This document shows, piece by piece, positions 36,863-46,571 of a stretch of 64,000 nucleotides of DNA. The notes under the pieces were generated by a model that did no database searches, was not told where the DNA came from, and saw only the letters and a program-made list of their open reading frames with translations. Each line of letters starts with the position of its first letter. The first letter of the stretch is position 1. The stretch is from Leptospira sp. WS92.C1 (GTDB lineage Bacteria > Spirochaetota > Leptospiria > Leptospirales > Leptospiraceae), in assembly GCF_040833975.1 (NCBI RefSeq), contig NZ_CP162130.1:2378001-2442000 (forward strand). Direction: 5' to 3'. The position numbers were made by a program, and so were the translations under genes.

Positions 36863-37311
36863 TCAGACGGTAAATCTTTTTCTCATTTCTCTCGCATAGG
36901 TCAAATCGTGTGTCAACATACGAAGTCGTTTCGCTAAAAAATGGGAAATTTCTTGATAAAATTTTAAAGACGCCTTGGAGTCTTTTTCAAAAACGGACTT
37001 TAAGTGGTCATAGGGAATTCTTAAAAGTTCGGATCGTTCCATTGCCTCTACCGAAGCGGAACGTTTTCCGGGATCCAAAAAGGGAAGTTCTCCGAAATGG
37101 TCTCCGGTTGCAATGGTTGTGACATTGACGTCGTCCCCTTTTTCCGTGGAAGTGAGTACTTTTAGAGTACCGTATATCACCACAAAAAAAGCCTTTGCCT
37201 CATTGCCTTCGTGAAAAATCGCGTCGCCTTGTTCGTAGACTTTGTATTCCGTCTTTTCAGCAATTGTATTCAGCTCGTCTTCCGTAAAATTGGAAAAAAG
37301 ATAAATCTGCT

Positions 37312-37339
<28 letters not shown>
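36863..37339 (-). CDS. Cyclic nucleotide-binding domain protein
   Basis: A 158-residue protein made almost entirely of one cNMP-binding domain (about 15-130), with the phosphate-binding cassette region GDHFGELPFLDPGKRSASVEAMERSELLRI. A helical end follows (about 130-158). There is no helix-turn-helix, so it is not a Crp-type activator by itself. The Arg and Glu expected to hold the cyclic phosphate are present in the cassette. It may sense cAMP made by the cyclase at 23476-26313, but ligand choice cannot be judged from sequence. A GGGAAA precedes its ATG. Confidence 0.85.
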
Positions 37340-37578
<239 letters not shown>

Positions 37579-37845
37579 TGTATTCTAATTTTACGATTGT
37601 ACCGAAATTTTTCAGATTCAAAAAAAGCGCGCCGTTTTCTGATCCGTAAAATGCAAACATAGAATCGCATACACTTTCGATCTTTTCGATTTTTAGAATC
37701 GGGAAAATTTGTTCTTAGATGAACTTGGTTCGACATTTAAAAAGATTTCATTCTAATCGTTAGAAAAAAATCATTTGCTCTCACCGAAAGAGAAATCGAA
37801 CTTGCAAGAAATTAAAAAATTATAGCGATTGCTACAGGAAATTTT

Positions 37846-39072
37846 ATGGAATCTTTAATCGAAAATAAAGAGCTATTCGGAATCCTTATGATGCCTGTTA
37901 CATACGGTTTTGTGGGATGGTTCACAAACGTTGTGGCGTTGAAGATGACTTTTTATCCGCTCGAATTTGTAGGAATTCCTCCCTATCTCGGTTGGCAGGG
38001 AATCGTCCCCAAAAAATCGCAAAAACTCGCTCTCAAATCCGTAAATATCATGACGGAACGTCTGATTAAAGTAGAGGATTTTTTTTCCAAAGTGGATCCG
38101 GATCAATTGGAAAAAGAGTTTCAGCCGGTTTTGGATCAGCTGATTCCCGAAGCGACCAAGGAAATCGTCCATCATATCAATCCCGCCCTTCGCGCAAAAT
38201 TGGAAGGAGAGGAAGAATCCAGAATCATCTCCGGAGTTCAAAAAAAGAGCGAACATACGGTTCGGAATATTATGATTCAGGTAAAGGAAAACGTATCCAG
38301 CGTATTCAACTTCAAGTCTCTCGTTCTCAGAAAATTAACCGGGCCAAATGTAAAACGTATCGTTGACATCTTTCAGGAAGTCGGTTCCAAAGAATTCAAA
38401 TTTATTGAACACTGCGGCTGGTATTTGGGCGGAGCCATGGGAATCATACAAGCCCTTGCGTGGAATTTATTTCCGTATTGGTGGACCTTGCCGATTCAAG
38501 GGATCGTGGTTGGTTATATCACGAACTGGGTGGCCCTCACGATGATCTTTCGTCCGCTGTATGAAAAAAAAATCGGACCGATCCGCTACCAAGGACTTTT
38601 TCTAAAACGACAAGAAGAAGTATCCAAAAAGTATTCAAACGTATTTGCGACACAGGTGTTGAGCGCAAGAAACGTCCTCGAAGAAATTTTATACAAACGC
38701 GCCGCACGTTCTCTTGTGGAAACGATTCAATCCGAAACGGAAGAAGCGACCAAACGATTGCACCTGAGCGGGGCTCTTGACTTCGAAGGAAGCGATGAAA
38801 ATTCTGAGTTTGAAATCACAAAAAAGGAAGTGATCGCAAGGATTTCGGATTCTCTTGCGAACAGCTCAAACAAACTCGAAACGTATATGGGAAGAGCGAT
38901 GTCCATCGAAAACAATATGTTCAAAAGAATGAAGGACCTCCCTCCGGAGGAATTCGAACCCATCCTAAGATCCGCCTTTCAAGAAGACGAATACGTTCTC
39001 ATTCTCATCGGATCGGTGTTAGGTGCGATTGTGGGTCTTTTTCAAGGACTATACATGCTCTATGTTTCGTAA
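37846..39072 (+). CDS. DUF445 family membrane protein
   Basis: A 408-residue protein with hydrophobic segments at the start (MMPVTYGFVGWFTNVVALKM), in the middle (about 190-235, with GYITNWVALTMIF), and at the very end (LILIGSVLGAIVGLFQGLYML). A long soluble helical part lies between them. The doubled phrase G.[FY][IV].TN..AL..  is the mark of DUF445 (YheB-like) proteins. The function is not established; the fold and location suggest an envelope or membrane-organisation role. A small ORF follows 11 bases downstream. Confidence 0.85.
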   Translation: MESLIENKELFGILMMPVTYGFVGWFTNVVALKMTFYPLEFVGIPPYLGWQGIVPKKSQKLALKSVNIMTERLIKVEDFFSKVDPDQLEKEFQPVLDQLIPEATKEIVHHINPALRAKLEGEEESRIISGVQKKSEHTVRNIMIQVKENVSSVFNFKSLVLRKLTGPNVKRIVDIFQEVGSKEFKFIEHCGWYLGGAMGIIQALAWNLFPYWWTLPIQGIVVGYITNWVALTMIFRPLYEKKIGPIRYQGLFLKRQEEVSKKYSNVFATQVLSARNVLEEILYKRAARSLVETIQSETEEATKRLHLSGALDFEGSDENSEFEITKKEVIARISDSLANSSNKLETYMGRAMSIENNMFKRMKDLPPEEFEPILRSAFQEDEYVLILIGSVLGAIVGLFQGLYMLYVS

Positions 39073-39083
39073 AAGGAAGTTGG

Positions 39084-39299
39084 ATGAAAACGATTCGATT
39101 GGCCGAAAATTCTCCTGAGTTTTTTCTAAAAAAAGTTCAAAAGACATTGTGTGGAAAAAAATTGAGCCCGGTCGCACGTTTTCAGTTGGTAAACGAAAAT
39201 CTTACGATTCGATTTGCAGGTTTTGGAGAATCTAAAATTCGATATACAATCCGCAAATCGGTTACGGATACAAAGCAATCAAACTCACCGAAAAATTGA
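39084..39299 (+). CDS. Small hypothetical protein downstream of DUF445
   Basis: A 71-residue soluble protein, basic, with no recognised domain. It has a good Shine-Dalgarno (AGGAAG, six bases before the ATG) and begins 11 bases after the DUF445 stop, which argues it is translated. Its stop codon overlaps a TTG that could start the next frame (TTGA), so coupling to the hydrolase gene is possible. Confidence 0.5.
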   Translation: MKTIRLAENSPEFFLKKVQKTLCGKKLSPVARFQLVNENLTIRFAGFGESKIRYTIRKSVTDTKQSNSPKN

Positions 39300-39382
39300 G
39301 TTTACTCATCCTGTTTTCGTTCCAAGATCGAATCCGAATTAAGAGGCTTGATGGAACGATTTGGAGTAAAAATATCGGACGA

Positions 39383-40381
39383 ATGAAGAAGTTCGTCGGG
39401 TCATCTACAAAAAATAATATTCCAAAATCATTACGAATCCCGATCGGAGATTCTCAATTTTTAGCAGCGGAAGTGTACGGTCCATTCCCTGTTTTAAAAA
39501 GTATGTCTTCCCCGATCTTTTGCATTCACGGACTCACCGGAAATTTAAAAAACTTCGCGCCTCTCGCAAGAAATTTAGTAAAACAAGGTCTGACCGTGAT
39601 CACATACGATCTACGCGGAAGAGGAAAATCTTCCAAACCGGATATCACGTATTCCTACGATCTGCACGCGGAAGACCTCAAAAAGATGATCGATCACTTA
39701 AAGATTCCCAAGGTGAATCTTTTAGCACATTCTCTCGGTTGTTGGATTTCTCTTTCTTTTGGAAAAAAATTTCCGGAAAGAACTGACAATCTTTGTTTGA
39801 TCGACGGAGGAGGAAAACTTTTCATCATACGAAAACTATCCAATCTTTCTATGATTCCAACTTCCTTACAACGCCTTGGCAAGATATTTCCAAACAAAAA
39901 AACCTATCTCAAACTCGCAAAAGAATCGCCGATCTTGGGTTCCTGGAATCAAGACGTGAAGGACTTTTTGAACTACGAACTGGAAGAAATTTCGGATCCG
40001 GAACGAAGCTCCGGATATCGGTGCAATATTCCTCGCTTTGTCATCCATTCGGAACTCACTCAGATGGGAGGAGCCATGAGTCCCTGGAAAATTCCACTCC
40101 AATTTCTAAAACATCCGATTCAGATTTTTAGAATATTCAAGAAGAATCAAGTTCTTCCCTATTCTAAAATTCAATCCCCCGTATTAATCATCCGCGCCGG
40201 AAAATCCAATTTTAAAAAAGGAGACGAATTGCTCCCGGATTCTGCGATTTCTATCTTTCAAAAAGAACTCAAACGACCCGTGTTTTTAACGTTACCAGAT
40301 AAGAATCACTATGAAGTCATTCTTCTTCCGGATTTAAAACGAGACGAAACCATAGGTTGGTTTTTTAAAAATCGGAAATGA
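39383..40381 (+). CDS. Alpha/beta hydrolase
   Basis: A 332-residue hydrolase fold protein. It shows the HGLTGN oxyanion loop, DLRGRGKSS, a nucleophile elbow AHSLGC (Ser), the acid in the strand ending SPVLIIRAGKSNF and the catalytic His in DKNHYEVILLPD. It resembles lactone or ester hydrolases in general, so the substrate is open. The start is uncertain: ATG at 39383 gives a normal length, while a TTG at 39296 would add 29 residues and overlap the preceding stop. It converges with pgsW, 39 bases apart and with no clear terminator between. Confidence 0.8.
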   Translation: MKKFVGSSTKNNIPKSLRIPIGDSQFLAAEVYGPFPVLKSMSSPIFCIHGLTGNLKNFAPLARNLVKQGLTVITYDLRGRGKSSKPDITYSYDLHAEDLKKMIDHLKIPKVNLLAHSLGCWISLSFGKKFPERTDNLCLIDGGGKLFIIRKLSNLSMIPTSLQRLGKIFPNKKTYLKLAKESPILGSWNQDVKDFLNYELEEISDPERSSGYRCNIPRFVIHSELTQMGGAMSPWKIPLQFLKHPIQIFRIFKKNQVLPYSKIQSPVLIIRAGKSNFKKGDELLPDSAISIFQKELKRPVFLTLPDKNHYEVILLPDLKRDETIGWFFKNRK

Positions 40382-40420
40382 GTGTTCCTTGAAATCAAAC
40401 GCAGAAATTCTTTCTTTTGT

Positions 40421-41521
40421 CTACAAACGAATCGAATCTGGTTCCTGCTTTCCGGAAAGTTCGATATAAAAGGAAAGTTTCCAGATCAAAAACAATAAAA
40501 GGACTACAAAGATCCCGGCGAGTTTACGGTCGTATTTTTTTGAAACGATAAGATTGGATGTTCCCGGTTTCGGAATCTCTCCCACTTTGTAATACATCCC
40601 GGATTCTTCCGATATCGATTCGATGCCTATGACATGAATGACTGGGATCTTGGATTCTAAATAGAATTTAAGAATGGAATCAGGCAGTTCAGAAAATTCT
40701 TCTCCAAAAAAAACGAGCCCTTTGGGAATCTTTCGTTTTCCAAGACTGGTTCCCGTAGAAACCGAACCTCCTCCGATATTTACATACAAACGTACATTCT
40801 TTTTTTTGTATATTCCCAATCTCTGATTTATAGAATCTTCAAATGAATTCGAAGACAGATACGGGTATCCATTTTTTAAGATCGAGGTTTGTATGACAGA
40901 CAAACCGTTTTTGCCGATTCCGATCCCTTGATCGTCGATCCCGCCGGTAGTCATAAAAGAAGTCCTTTGTTGTATCAACCCTTCTTGATACAATCGATTC
41001 TCCATATCGGGCCATAACAACCCGGGAACGTTGGCTCCGTATTGAGAGGAAGAAACGCTCGCGATCACGACAACTTTCAATTCCATCGCGTCGACTGCGG
41101 TAAAAAAGGCTATGTTCAAAGCAGGAAAAGAACCCGAAATACCCGCGGAGATCCAATCCCCTTTTTGGAGTCCTGCTTTTTGAAACTGATCCACAAACCA
41201 CGCCGCAAAATCGGGATGAACCGAAGCTTGTTTCGACGAAAGTTTTCCTGCGGAACTCGTAACGGAAGAAATTTCCATACCGATCAAACCCGAGAGGCCG
41301 GGATCGAGTTTGGAATCAAGACCCAATCCCTTTGCGATTCGTATCTCTCTGATCTTTTGAAACGCAGTTTCTGCGAATCGACTCGCCTTGAGTTTGACTT
41401 CAGAATCGAAAGCGGGCTCGAGCACAGGCCAAAATTCCACAAACACCCAAAACGAAAGCGAAGTGATAAACAAAAGAAAAATCGATAGATGAGATCGATT
41501 GGACACAATCCATTCTTTCAT
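40421..41521 (-). CDS. pgsW: Poly-gamma-glutamate system protein PgsW
   Basis: A 366-residue membrane protein with one helix near the N-terminus (about 13-33) and one near the C-terminus (about 338-357). The large periplasmic part between them contains the motifs GLSGLIGMEISSVTSSAGKL, ISGSFPALNIA, and INIGGGSVSTGTS-like (VNIGGGSVSTGTS). These match the PgsW family that accompanies PgsB and PgsC in some poly-gamma-glutamate loci. The exact role is not known; it may replace PgsA in polymer export or anchoring. Its ATG overlaps the pgsC stop by four bases. Confidence 0.82.
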   Translation of the reverse strand: MKEWIVSNRSHLSIFLLFITSLSFWVFVEFWPVLEPAFDSEVKLKASRFAETAFQKIREIRIAKGLGLDSKLDPGLSGLIGMEISSVTSSAGKLSSKQASVHPDFAAWFVDQFQKAGLQKGDWISAGISGSFPALNIAFFTAVDAMELKVVVIASVSSSQYGANVPGLLWPDMENRLYQEGLIQQRTSFMTTGGIDDQGIGIGKNGLSVIQTSILKNGYPYLSSNSFEDSINQRLGIYKKKNVRLYVNIGGGSVSTGTSLGKRKIPKGLVFFGEEFSELPDSILKFYLESKIPVIHVIGIESISEESGMYYKVGEIPKPGTSNLIVSKKYDRKLAGIFVVLLLFLIWKLSFYIELSGKQEPDSIRL

Positions 41522-41976
41522 AAGGATAAAGTTTCTCCTAAAAGAAAAATCAAAACCAAACGAAGAATACAGGAACAGATCGTGATTCCCGAAATCGTTC
41601 TCAATACTCCCTGTTTTTCCATAGAAAGTGTGATCAGCCCCGGAACGATATGACCCAAGATTCTAAATTCAGAATTGCTTATATACCTCCAATACAAGAT
41701 CCCGATCCAGTGAACGAGACTCGAGATCAGAATCGAACCTACCAAAATCAATACGATCTTTCTCCGGCCAAAGCTCAAAAATTGAGATTCGCTCAGTCGA
41801 TAAAAAACAAAGGTCAACAAGGAACTCAGAACGATTTCGACTAACGTCCAAGGTTGTAATAATGTAAGAGCCATATAACCGGGAACCACCCAACCTCCCG
41901 GATGAATTCCGGTTTTCTCCCAGAAAAAAAATCCGAGTAGGATTCCGAGCCCAATCGAAAGGGTCAGGACTTCCAT
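41518..41976 (-). CDS. pgsC: Poly-gamma-glutamate synthase membrane subunit PgsC (CapC)
   Basis: A 152-residue polytopic protein, close to the 149 residues of the Bacillus subtilis homologue. Five hydrophobic segments fill it, and the conserved GIHPGGWVVPGYMAL near residues 24-38 is the family mark (VPGYLAL in others). PgsC is thought to work with PgsB at the membrane to make and pass on the polymer. It overlaps pgsB by 13 bases and pgsW by four, so the three are one translational unit. Confidence 0.88.
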   Translation of the reverse strand: MEVLTLSIGLGILLGFFFWEKTGIHPGGWVVPGYMALTLLQPWTLVEIVLSSLLTFVFYRLSESQFLSFGRRKIVLILVGSILISSLVHWIGILYWRYISNSEFRILGHIVPGLITLSMEKQGVLRTISGITICSCILRLVLIFLLGETLSL

Positions 41977-43136
41977 CGATTCTCCTTAGTCTCTATCGAT
42001 GCGGCAAGACCTTCCATCCAAATTCTTCCTTCTCCCTGAAAGTTCCCGGCTCCGATCCAAATTTGAGAATCATAAAAATAGGAGGTTGGATCTTTTTGTT
42101 TTTGAGTAGGATCGCACATCTCCGCATTTCCGGTATAAGCAAATTGAAACAGTTTCCACCAAGGACCAAAAAAATAGATTTTGGATATATTGCGAAGCTC
42201 AGAAAAGAATTTTGCAAATTCGAGGGTTCGGATCGGCCTTTCCCGCCTTGAATTGAAAACGATCGTGACTGGAACAGAAGGATATTTTTGTCGAATCGAT
42301 TGCAAGATGTTCCTCCAGGAGAAAACGTCGTTTGCCGAAAACGCAAACACAAACGTCTGCGAGATTTGGTTCCATTTCCGATCTTGAATGTGCAATGCTC
42401 CGGGATCCGGTTCCACTTTCAAAATTCCGTTTCGGATCCATTCTTCTGAAATTCCCAAACTTTCGCAGACTCGGATCGCTATTTCCAGATTTTCCAGATG
42501 TTCCGGATAACGCATAGATTGCAAGTAGGACAGGATTTGATTTCGATTTGTTTTCGGTTCCGCGAATAAAAAAGTCGTATTACGTTCTTTCGCAATTTTT
42601 TCCAAACTCGAACCGATCAATGATGTTCCGCAAACTACAACACCGTTTTGTGGAACGGTTTGCGCAAAGGCGGACTCGGTCCAGTTTTTGTAGTCCCCCC
42701 ATTCTTCGTGATCGGGTCTGATGTTTGTAATCACAACATGAGTCGCCTGAATGAGTAAATCTTCCGAATCCTTTTGATACTGCGGTTGAACCGCCATACA
42801 TTCCATTACAATCGCATCCGCTTTTTGTTTGAAGGCAAGTTTTAGAAAACGACTTTGTTCTAGGATGGAAATTTGATTTCGAAAGATCGTTTTTGTGCTT
42901 CGATCCGGATACAAAAGACTCGGAACGGAACCCGTAGTTTTACCGTACACATTCCACCTAGCTTCGATCAATATGGAATGAATCAATCGAGTCACAGAAG
43001 ACTTTCCTCTGGTTCCGTTGACGTGAATACGAACCGGGATCTTTTGCAAAGCACGAGAATGGATTTTTCTTTCTAAAACAAGAACAGTGCAGAAAAGAAA
43101 AAACAGAATGAGTAAAAACAAAGCCGGAAACAACAT
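41964..43136 (-). CDS. pgsB: Poly-gamma-glutamate synthase ligase subunit PgsB (CapB)
   Basis: A 390-residue Mur ligase-like amide ligase, similar in length to B. subtilis PgsB. An N-terminal membrane helix (about 3-20) precedes the ATP-binding loop NGTRGKSS (residues 40-47). Further family features are KTTGSVPSLLYPD, VMECMAVQPQYQ, TNIRPDHEEWG and the C-terminal IWIGAGNFQGEGR. It joins glutamate units through the gamma-carboxyl using ATP. It starts six bases after the SpoIIE-type phosphatase gene and overlaps pgsC. No pgsA homologue or glutamate racemase is visible in the window. Confidence 0.92.
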   Translation of the reverse strand: MLFPALFLLILFFLFCTVLVLERKIHSRALQKIPVRIHVNGTRGKSSVTRLIHSILIEARWNVYGKTTGSVPSLLYPDRSTKTIFRNQISILEQSRFLKLAFKQKADAIVMECMAVQPQYQKDSEDLLIQATHVVITNIRPDHEEWGDYKNWTESAFAQTVPQNGVVVCGTSLIGSSLEKIAKERNTTFLFAEPKTNRNQILSYLQSMRYPEHLENLEIAIRVCESLGISEEWIRNGILKVEPDPGALHIQDRKWNQISQTFVFAFSANDVFSWRNILQSIRQKYPSVPVTIVFNSRRERPIRTLEFAKFFSELRNISKIYFFGPWWKLFQFAYTGNAEMCDPTQKQKDPTSYFYDSQIWIGAGNFQGEGRIWMEGLAASIETKENRWKS

Positions 43137-43142
43137 CGATAA

Positions 43143-44402
43143 TCAGTCGTTAGAATCCAAAGAAATTAAAATCGCAGTAATATCATCCTGAATTTTTTGA
43201 GAACCCAAATGATCGAATAAGGCTTTTAAAATCGCCGGAATCGTTTCCTGCATCGGAGCCGCAAACTTTTCCGCGAGAATTTTCTGAACCACCAATTCAC
43301 CAAACTGTTGTTTTTCGGAATTGAATTCTTCGTAAATTCCGTCCGTCAAAAGAAACAACCGATCGCCGTCCTGATAGGCTAAGGAAAAAATTCCGTATTG
43401 ATTGTCTGGATCCAGCCCCAATAAAGAACCGGTTCGATCCAAACCCATGATAAGTTCGTTAGAAAGAAAAAACTGAGGAGGATGTCCCCCGGAAGAATAT
43501 ACAATTTTTTTAATATTTGTATCTATATCCGCAAGAAAACAGGAAAAAAACATTCCTATATTTCCGAAATTTTTACAATATTCGCGGTTGAATTCTGTGA
43601 GAATACTTCCCGGATCCATATTTTTCTTTTTGATAGATTCCAAAATTCCCTTGAGAGTCATCGTCAAAAGAGCGGCCTGAACCCCGTGACCTGTAGCGTC
43701 CGCCAAAAAAACGCGCATCACCCCGGGACGAATCTCAAATAGATCATAGAGATCCCCGCCGACCTCCATCATTGGAAGATACGAAGAATGAACCCGGATT
43801 CCGGGAATCACCGGAATATCGGAAAGAATCTCGGTTTGTAGTCTTTTTGCAAGGCTGAGCTCTTCTTTCATAATCTTATAATAATTTGCAAGTTGTCTGG
43901 ATCTTTGTCTTACCTTTTCCTCCAGTTTTTCAAGGAGTTCCTCTTTTTCACGATCCATCCTTTTTAGCGTTTGATTGGCTCTCTTCAACTCAATTAGAAT
44001 TCTATATTTTTCTGATATATCTCGAATGATGACATGATATTGATAATCGTTTTCCGGACCGGTGATAGAAACCGAAACCTCGGAAATTAGAATCGTTTTG
44101 TCCTTACGAATCAGTCGAATCGGACCGAAAGGTTTTTGCCTTTTTTTATCGGCCAGTTTTGCGACATTTTTTAGAATCCGATAAAAACGATTTCTAATCC
44201 TGAGAGGAAACTGTTCTTCGATGGAATTTCCCAAAAGTTCGGAAGCGAGAAAACCGAACATCTTTTCAGCGGAAGGATTGATCAAGAATACTCTAAAGTT
44301 CTTATCTAAAGAAACGATCGCATCAATCGCGGAATAAAAGAGAAGTGTATAACGTTCCTCGGGGTCGTAACTCTTTTGTTCGGATCTCGGGGAAACGGTC
44401 AT
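43143..44402 (-). CDS. PAS-SpoIIE (PP2C) serine phosphatase, RsbU-like
   Basis: A 419-residue soluble protein. A PAS domain (about 18-135) is followed by a coiled coil (about 140-185) and a SpoIIE-type phosphatase domain. The metal-binding motifs GGDLYD and LADATGHGVQAALLTM are intact, as is the late DRLFLLTDGIYEE. Such phosphatases switch anti-sigma or anti-anti-sigma partners on or off. Its stop lies six bases before pgsB, so it should be cotranscribed with the poly-gamma-glutamate genes. No anti-sigma antagonist gene is adjacent, so the target is elsewhere. Confidence 0.9.
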   Translation of the reverse strand: MTVSPRSEQKSYDPEERYTLLFYSAIDAIVSLDKNFRVFLINPSAEKMFGFLASELLGNSIEEQFPLRIRNRFYRILKNVAKLADKKRQKPFGPIRLIRKDKTILISEVSVSITGPENDYQYHVIIRDISEKYRILIELKRANQTLKRMDREKEELLEKLEEKVRQRSRQLANYYKIMKEELSLAKRLQTEILSDIPVIPGIRVHSSYLPMMEVGGDLYDLFEIRPGVMRVFLADATGHGVQAALLTMTLKGILESIKKKNMDPGSILTEFNREYCKNFGNIGMFFSCFLADIDTNIKKIVYSSGGHPPQFFLSNELIMGLDRTGSLLGLDPDNQYGIFSLAYQDGDRLFLLTDGIYEEFNSEKQQFGELVVQKILAEKFAAPMQETIPAILKALFDHLGSQKIQDDITAILISLDSND

Positions 44403-44461
44403 GGCTGTGGTAGAGAGAGTATATGAGAATCATGCAAATCGAATCGAAAGTCAAGGATCTT

Positions 44462-45574
44462 TCAGAGAGATTCGGGAAGATCCACGTAAAACTGAGTGAG
44501 TCCGTCTTCCGATTGGAACGAAAGTTCTCCTCCCATTTCTCGAATCAGGTTGTAAGAAACGGTGAGTCCGAGTCCTGTTCCCTTTCCAATTTCTTTGGTG
44601 GTATAAAACGGATCAAACAACTTATGTCTATTCTCTTCCCGAATCCCCGGACCGGTATCTTCCACGATCGTTCGCACAAAATCCTTTTCGCGTTTTCTGA
44701 CTTTAGTCCAATAAACGGTAATGATTTTTTCCTTTTTCGAATTGGGATTGCTGTCGATCGCGTCCTTTGCGTTTGTTAAAAGATTGAGATACACCTGTCG
44801 CAGTCTGCCCGCGGAACACATTGCATAAATCGGAATATCCAAAGACGGAATTACGATTTCGATCTGGGACGATCTGAGCCCGTTTTTCAAAAGACCAAAT
44901 GTGGAACAAAATATCGTAGTCAAATCGTGAAGTTTTGCTTCTTCCTTTTCGTGTCTTGTAAAACTAAGCATGTCCTTAACGATCTCCGAAATACGATTGC
45001 TTTCCTGCAAAATGATTCCCGCATACTTTCGAAGTGGATTCCCGTTTTCGATTCCGTTATAGACCATTTCGGCATAATTGATGACACCCATCAAAGGATT
45101 GTTAATCTCATGCGCCACACCTGCGGAAAGGGTTCCGATCGCCTCTAATTTCTGTTTTTGAACCCAGGTCGCCGCGGGTTTTTCAATATCAAACGATTTC
45201 ACGGAATCATAGCTCAAAACGGAAGTAGATTCCCGTGTTTGTGCGGATTCTAAATATGCAAATATTTGCATATTTTCACGATCGATTGCAAAGGAGACGA
45301 AATATTCTTTTTTAGTCCCGTTTTTTGTGCCAATGGTCATGGAATAAATGGAATTATCGTCTAGCGCATCCGTGGGCGACCAAAGATCAGGGGACGAAAA
45401 ATCAGGACGACGATTTCTGAATTCGCAAACGTCGTTCCAGTTGAGTTGCCCTTCCAATGTAGATTTGGAATAGCCCGAAACTCGGGAGAAAGCGGAATTC
45501 GCCTTTTTGAAAAGGAGAGACGGCTCTAGGATACAGGCCGGGACCGGGGAAAGTTCAAAAAAGTTATAAGACAT
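44462..45574 (-). CDS. PAS histidine kinase (HisKA type)
   Basis: A 370-residue soluble kinase. A PAS domain (about 5-115) comes first, then the H box GVAHEINNPLMGVINYAEMV, and an ATPase domain (LLTNAKDAID, DTGPGI, GKGTGLGLTVSYNL). It has no membrane helix. Its stop is 59 bases upstream of the phosphatase gene on the same strand, so kinase, phosphatase and pgs genes may form one transcript. No cognate response regulator is adjacent. Confidence 0.88.
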   Translation of the reverse strand: MSYNFFELSPVPACILEPSLLFKKANSAFSRVSGYSKSTLEGQLNWNDVCEFRNRRPDFSSPDLWSPTDALDDNSIYSMTIGTKNGTKKEYFVSFAIDRENMQIFAYLESAQTRESTSVLSYDSVKSFDIEKPAATWVQKQKLEAIGTLSAGVAHEINNPLMGVINYAEMVYNGIENGNPLRKYAGIILQESNRISEIVKDMLSFTRHEKEEAKLHDLTTIFCSTFGLLKNGLRSSQIEIVIPSLDIPIYAMCSAGRLRQVYLNLLTNAKDAIDSNPNSKKEKIITVYWTKVRKREKDFVRTIVEDTGPGIREENRHKLFDPFYTTKEIGKGTGLGLTVSYNLIREMGGELSFQSEDGLTQFYVDLPESL

Positions 45575-45692
45575 CCGGTTTTAAGCTATCAAAGTCAGGA
45601 AAGCCCCTCCATTCTTTTGAAAGATTAGAACCGGAAACAGATCAGAATCTAACGTCAGAATCCGGTAAATTCTGTTTCAAAAAATAGGAATC

Positions 45693-46078
45693 TTAGTACA
45701 CTTTTAATAATTCGACTTCAAAAATGAGAGTGGAGTTGGGAGGAATGGAAGCTCCCGCTCCTCTGGCTCCATACCCCAATTCCGGTGGAATTGTGAGTTT
45801 ACGGATTCCGCCTTCTTTCATTCCCCGAACCCCTCTGTCCCATCCTTTGATGACTTCGCCGGCTCCGAGATTGAAAGTAAACGGGGTTCTACGGTCTTTG
45901 GAACTGTCGAATTTTTTTCCATTGGTCAACGTTCCCGTGTAATGGACGGTAACATTGGATCCGGAGAAGGCTTCTTTTCCGGTTCCGATTTTCAAATCTT
46001 TGATGATGAGATCATCCGCGGAGATAGGAACCAATGCCAATCCCACGATCCACACGATAAAACTAAAGCGAAACAATT

Positions 46079-46082
<4 letters not shown>
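45693..46082 (-). CDS. Exported FKBP-type peptidyl-prolyl isomerase
   Basis: A 129-residue protein with a signal peptide (about 1-22, ending PISA). One FKBP domain follows: VTVHYTGTLTNGKKFDSSKDRRTPFTFNLG, then VIKGWDRGV, and PPELGYGARGAGASIPPNSTLIFEVELL. All of the usual active-site aromatics are seen. It should speed proline turns in the periplasm. Its ATG overlaps the stop of the RRM gene (ATGA). Confidence 0.93.
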
Positions 46083-46457
<375 letters not shown>

Positions 46458-46571
46458 GAGGAATCAATTTGCAAAATCCAATTCTATTGAAAACCAAATT
46501 CCAGAGCCGGAAGGAACAAAACGGTGCGGGATCGGTCAATTTTCTTCCCGATACAAATCGTCCTTGGTTCG

